In this document: positions 61,132 to 64,000 of the stretch, piece after piece | Numbering within the stretch: the first letter of the stretch is position 1 | How the letters are laid out: every line of letters starts with the position of its first letter | Origin: Gammaproteobacteria bacterium UBA2679 | GTDB taxonomy: Bacteria; Pseudomonadota; Gammaproteobacteria; Pseudomonadales; Oleiphilaceae | Assembly: GCA_002354735.1 (NCBI GenBank) | Contig: DEMD01000010.1 | Location: 361,967 to 425,966, forward strand | Reading direction: 5' to 3' | DNA: 64,000 nucleotides | The notes under the pieces: generated by a model | What the model saw: only the letters and a program-made list of their open reading frames with translations | Database searches by the model: none | What the model was told of the DNA's origin: nothing | Program-made: the position numbers and the translations under genes

Positions 61132-61532
61132 ATGTGTCCGAAAGCTGGCACTTCGAATATTAGTGACGGCGGCTCAATGCTCGGATTGACGGAAATTAAC
61201 AGCAGCCGAGTGGCGGTGTTGGAGGTAAGTGGAAAACTTGCAGAGGAAGATTGCAACAGCGTCTTGCCCGAACTCGAAGCCGCGCTCGATAAGCCTGAGC
61301 CGTTACGCTTTTACATTGAGCTGCACAATTTCTCAGGAATTGATATCGCAGCTATACAGAAGGAATAGCTTTCGATATTCAGCACAAAAGAGTACTACGG
61401 AAAGACTGCGATGGTAGGCGATAAACGCTGGCAAGAGTTGGGGACGAAACTGTCCGATCTCGCCTTCGACTCGCCGGTGCGATTTTTGAGCAAGCGTAGG
61501 CAGACGAAGCCTGGGAGTGGGTTAACGGCTAG
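61132..61532 (+). pseudogene. Decayed SpoIIAA-like (STAS-type) gene with several frameshifts
   Basis: An ORF from 61132 (the likely native start is the ATG at 61177) encodes SRVAVLEVSGKLAEEDCNSVLPELEAAL, then PLRFYIELHNFSGIDIAAIQKE, and stops at 61368. The next family blocks lie in other frames: EGIAFDIQHK in one, then KEYYGKTAMVGDKRWQELG back in the first, then RFFEQA, a TAG stop and ADEAWEWVNG in a third, ending at 61532. This indicates three frame changes and a nonsense codon. The blocks are in the right order for the SpoIIAA-like family. The gene lies 6 bases after the CDF gene. Confidence 0.65.
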
Positions 61533-61653
61533 GCGCTTCTCAAGGAGCCTCATCAGCATTCCGGCCAACGTCAACAACTTAAGAACTTTCTCCATAAATA
61601 TGTTTCTTCGCTACCTTGTCCAGCAAGCACTGTGAAACACCCTCGCTCACCGC

Positions 61654-61784
61654 TCAGGCTTTCAGCAAGGCTCGCAACAAGATGCAACCTGAAGCTTTCA
61701 AGAGATCTTCCAATGAATGAATCTGGATATTCTCCGGGCGGCTATGTTTGAGCCATTCATACTGATCGATGTCGAGTTGAAAAC
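61654..61784 (-). pseudogene. C-terminal fragment of an unknown gene, apparently cut by the IS element
   Basis: On the minus strand 42 codons are open from the edge of the IS element to a TGA at 61654: FQLDIDQYEWLKHSRPENIQ, then IHSLEDLLKASGCILLRALLKA. It has no start codon and its open frame begins at the likely IS boundary (61785), suggesting an interrupted gene. I do not recognise the family. Confidence 0.3.
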
Positions 61785-62660
61785 TTAGACACTCCCGCTA
61801 CTGTTAAGTCGACCAGGCTGCATTCAACCGACATCTGCAACACCTGCCCAGTTGAGCCAGTAGGGCTTTTCAACGAAAAGCGCTTCGGCTGGTGTTTGGT
61901 AGTCTAAGCTTTTTCTCGGTCGGTGGTTAAGCGTGTTCTGCACCTTCCGGATATCGGATTCGTCGATGGCATGGAAGTCTGTGCACTTCGGAAAGAAGCG
62001 CCTGACTTGGCCATTGATGTAAGCATTCTAGCCTCTTTGCCAGGCGGAATAAGGGTCGGCGAAATAGAAGTCGACGCGAAGTTTTGCTGAGATATCCTGA
62101 TGCTGAGCGAACTCGCTGCCGTTATCGGCGGTGATGGGGTGAACCAGGCCAGTGTGGTGCTGCAGAGCTTCAATGGTCGCCCTCCTGATTCGAAGCAGAT
62201 ATCTGAAGAGCTGGCCGCCATGAATATTGTCCCGCTGGATGAATCTATCAATGCTCTGAAAAGACACCCTCAGTCCGTGGCGTTTGCGGAGCGTTCCGGC
62301 AACCTGCTCTGGACTCCAGGGTCAGATAGACCAACACGAGCAGCTTCGTACGACCAGTAATCTTGCCGGAGCGATGGGCCGTTGCGTTGCAGAAGCCGGG
62401 CAGCCTCGTGAGCTCTGTCGGGCGTATAAGACGAGCCGCCAAGGCGTCGTCTGAGCTCCCGACTAACTGTTGAATAGTGTGTGCCTGCGACTGCTGCTAT
62501 CTCTCTCAGGGAGAAAAGTTGCTGACGCAGAGTATGAATCTGATATCGTTGCTGAAGGATCAGCTGCGTGAAAGTTGCCATGATGGTCCACTCTTGGTCG
62601 GGTAGGTGATCAGTAGCTTAGCGCAGCTGACCCGCCTCCGGTTTAAGAGCAGGTGTCCAA
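61785..62660. mobile_element. Decayed IS30-family insertion sequence
   Basis: About 880 bases contain an IS30-type transposase remnant on the minus strand. The ends carry TTAGACAC at 61785-61792 and its imperfect inverse GTGTCCAA at 62653-62660, proposed as terminal inverted repeats. An intact IS30-type element is normally over 1 kb, so internal sequence has been lost. The limits are provisional, because no target duplication was confirmed. Confidence 0.5.
61824..62581 (-). pseudogene. IS30-family transposase, internally deleted and with an amber codon
   Basis: The N-terminus from 62581 reads MATFTQLILQQRYQIHTLRQ, then LREIAAVAGTHYSTVSRELRRRLGGSSYTP, the IS30 helix-turn-helix. After about residue 85 the frame is lost and roughly 100 residues of the middle are missing. 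KLLVLVYLTLESR lies in another frame. The DDE core resumes with HTGLVHPITADNGSEFAQHQ and VDFYFADPYSAWQRG, then a TAG (62028-62030) where active relatives have Leu, and NAYINGQVRRFFPKCTDF through KVQNTLNHRPRKSLDYQTPAEALF to the end at 61824. It cannot make an active transposase. Confidence 0.8.
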
Positions 62661-62693
62661 TTACAATAATATAACTATGAAAAGGAAGCTATT

Positions 62694-63860
62694 ATGAGCG
62701 AGAAACAAACATTCTCTTCATCTATCCTCTCTGCCGGAACAGGTTGTCGCAAGACGACGTTAATTTCTGCAATCGCCCTGTCAGCTGCAGGCTTAGCGAC
62801 GACCGCTTCTGCGGAGCTTAGCTTCGCCACAGAAGACGGCTGGAAGTTTGGCATGAATGGCCATGTGCCGGTGTTTGCTATTTTTCACGACTCCGACGCA
62901 ATGGAAGATGATGCATTTCGCATCACCACAGGCTTTAACCCAGCCACCGCTCAGTTCAATATTTATGCGCCGACCCAAAATGGGTTGGATATTTCTGCTC
63001 ACTTTCAGTTAAACAGCCATTTAGCCGGTGCGGATGGCGTTCAGAACTCTGGTTTTAGTCGACAGGGGAACGGGCGGGCTTCTGGCGTGGAAAGTCGTGT
63101 CGCTGAAATCGCAGTTGCGGGCAGTTTTGGTACTGTTTATATCGGCAAGGGATTCGGTATTTTTGGCACTCCAGCCATTGGTGACAATGGCAGCGAATTG
63201 GGCGTCGGCTTGCATAGCCCGAATAACGGGGACGCGACAGCAGGACGAATTGGTAATGGTTACTTTTATTCAAACTTTAATCCCCGCGTAATTTACGCCT
63301 CTAACGACATGAGCGGCCTGCAATTCAGGATCGGTGCCTTCCAGCCGGAAAAGCCTGAGGCCAGTGCTGATGCAGGCACTGAGTTGCCGCGTATTGAGGC
63401 CAATGTTGTCTGGACGGGTAGCGGTATTACGTTATGGACCAGCGGCTTTATGCAGTCGGTCGACTCTAACGATCAGAACGTCGATGACTTTACAATGAGC
63501 GGTATCGACTTCGGCGCCGCCTTGGCGATGGGCGACCTTGGTTTGAGGGCGAACTATGCGATGACGAAAGGCACCGGAAACTATGTCTTCGGCGGGCATG
63601 GATTTGCTGGTGGGGCGCAGGAAGAAAGTGCCGATCAATGGTACCTGGAAGCAACCTATGTTTTAGGCTTAACCACGATAGGCGCGAGTTACGGCGAGGG
63701 TAATGACGACCTGACTGGCGATGAGACCAATCTGGCCATGTTGTTCGCCCGCTACAAGGCTACCGACGCATGGACACTGATGACTGAACTTCAGTCTTTC
63801 GAGAACAATGCCAACAGCGATTACACTGCCTTTATCGTCGGCTCTCAGTTCAATTTCTAA
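62694..63860 (+). CDS. Outer-membrane porin (proteobacterial porin type)
   Basis: This 388-residue protein starts at the ATG at 62694 behind AAAGGAAG, with an extended signal peptide (TTLISAIALSAAGLATTASA). Barrel strands include ELSFATEDGWKFGMNGHVPVFAIF, ATAQFNIYAPTQNGLDISAHFQLNSH and SRVAEIAVAGSFGTVYIGKGFGIFG, the last being the usual porin signature for the constriction-loop region. The C-terminus SDYTAFIVGSQFNF ends in Phe as expected for assembly by BamA. It is unlike the porin at 50845 in sequence. It lies 34 bases beyond the IS element, which may have supplied or disrupted its promoter. Confidence 0.85.
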   Translation: MSEKQTFSSSILSAGTGCRKTTLISAIALSAAGLATTASAELSFATEDGWKFGMNGHVPVFAIFHDSDAMEDDAFRITTGFNPATAQFNIYAPTQNGLDISAHFQLNSHLAGADGVQNSGFSRQGNGRASGVESRVAEIAVAGSFGTVYIGKGFGIFGTPAIGDNGSELGVGLHSPNNGDATAGRIGNGYFYSNFNPRVIYASNDMSGLQFRIGAFQPEKPEASADAGTELPRIEANVVWTGSGITLWTSGFMQSVDSNDQNVDDFTMSGIDFGAALAMGDLGLRANYAMTKGTGNYVFGGHGFAGGAQEESADQWYLEATYVLGLTTIGASYGEGNDDLTGDETNLAMLFARYKATDAWTLMTELQSFENNANSDYTAFIVGSQFNF

Positions 63861-63874
63861 ATAGTTCTCCTCAA

Positions 63875-63910
63875 GCCCCACCACCAAATCCATGGCGATT
63901 ATGGTGGGGC
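63875..63910 (+). terminator. Hairpin after the second porin
   Basis: GCCCCACCA at 63875-63883 pairs with TGGTGGGGC at 63902-63910 around an 18-base loop, 14 bases after the porin stop. The stem is strong, but no T-tract follows. Confidence 0.6.
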
Positions 63911-64000
63911 GCGATCTGGCGTAACGACATCTTCCCCAACAAAAGATACCTGTCATTGTGTCTTTCTGCATTTCGTGGGCTAGTGTCCCGTCTGGTTAAT

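Overview
The window is chromosomal DNA of a gammaproteobacterium. Gene content and order are those of Pseudomonadales/Oceanospirillales-type bacteria: accB-aroQ, waaA/tolC/thiC/nudF/yqiB/cpdA/yqiA, rppH-ptsP, priA-argS-SPOR-hslV-hslU with divergent rpmE, rpmG-rpmB/radC/coaBC-dut-algC-argB, and ntrC-ntrB-DUF4124-glnA/typA. Neighbouring blocks resemble the Pseudomonas aeruginosa order within themselves but are rearranged relative to each other. The genus cannot be fixed from the sequence alone. Coding density is high, and no tRNA, rRNA or CRISPR array was seen.

Region 1 (1-13 kb) holds the start of accB (cut by the window edge), aroQ, a DUF2333 membrane protein with the Kdo transferase waaA, a TolC-type outer-membrane channel, then thiC-nudF-yqiB-cpdA-yqiA-gcvH, an HDOD protein, an RlmI-type rRNA methyltransferase and a HAD phosphatase. 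Region 2 (13-27 kb) holds rppH-ptsP, a patatin-like lipase, the minus-strand operon priA-argS-SPOR-hslV-hslU, rpmE, dsbA, an endonuclease/exonuclease/phosphatase-fold protein and the rpmB-rpmG pair. Region 3 (27-37 kb) holds radC, coaBC-dut-algC (algC with a long membrane-anchored N-terminal extension), then argB, an unknown membrane-anchored protein and argA, followed by a luciferase-like oxidoreductase. Region 4 (37-50 kb) holds a lipoprotein aminopeptidase, a 1326-residue PilZ-DUF1631-GGDEF-EAL protein whose catalytic motifs are degenerate, and the nitrogen module ntrC-ntrB-DUF4124-glnA. In that module both ntrB and glnA carry readable sigma-54 promoters with NtrC-type enhancer palindromes upstream. 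typA follows.

Region 5 (50-64 kb) looks accessory. It contains three outer-membrane porin-type genes, a divalent-metal RND efflux operon (CzcI-like, CzcC, CzcB with a very His/Asp/Glu-rich N-terminus, CzcA-like pump), a divergent CDF exporter, and a graveyard of decayed genes. These are a bile-acid/arsenite-type symporter remnant, a STAS (SpoIIAA-like) gene with several frameshifts, a truncated unknown gene, and an IS30-family element with a defective transposase. The 690-base gap before the first porin contains a compact predicted three-way-junction RNA fold that no annotated gene explains.

Most of the window is core metabolism and needs no novel explanation. The observations most worth following are the candidate structured RNA at 50490-50553, the unknown protein translationally coupled to argA, the degenerate c-di-GMP receptor-like protein, and the metal island with its atypical RND signature and histidine-rich adaptor. 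I did not find a complete undescribed system.
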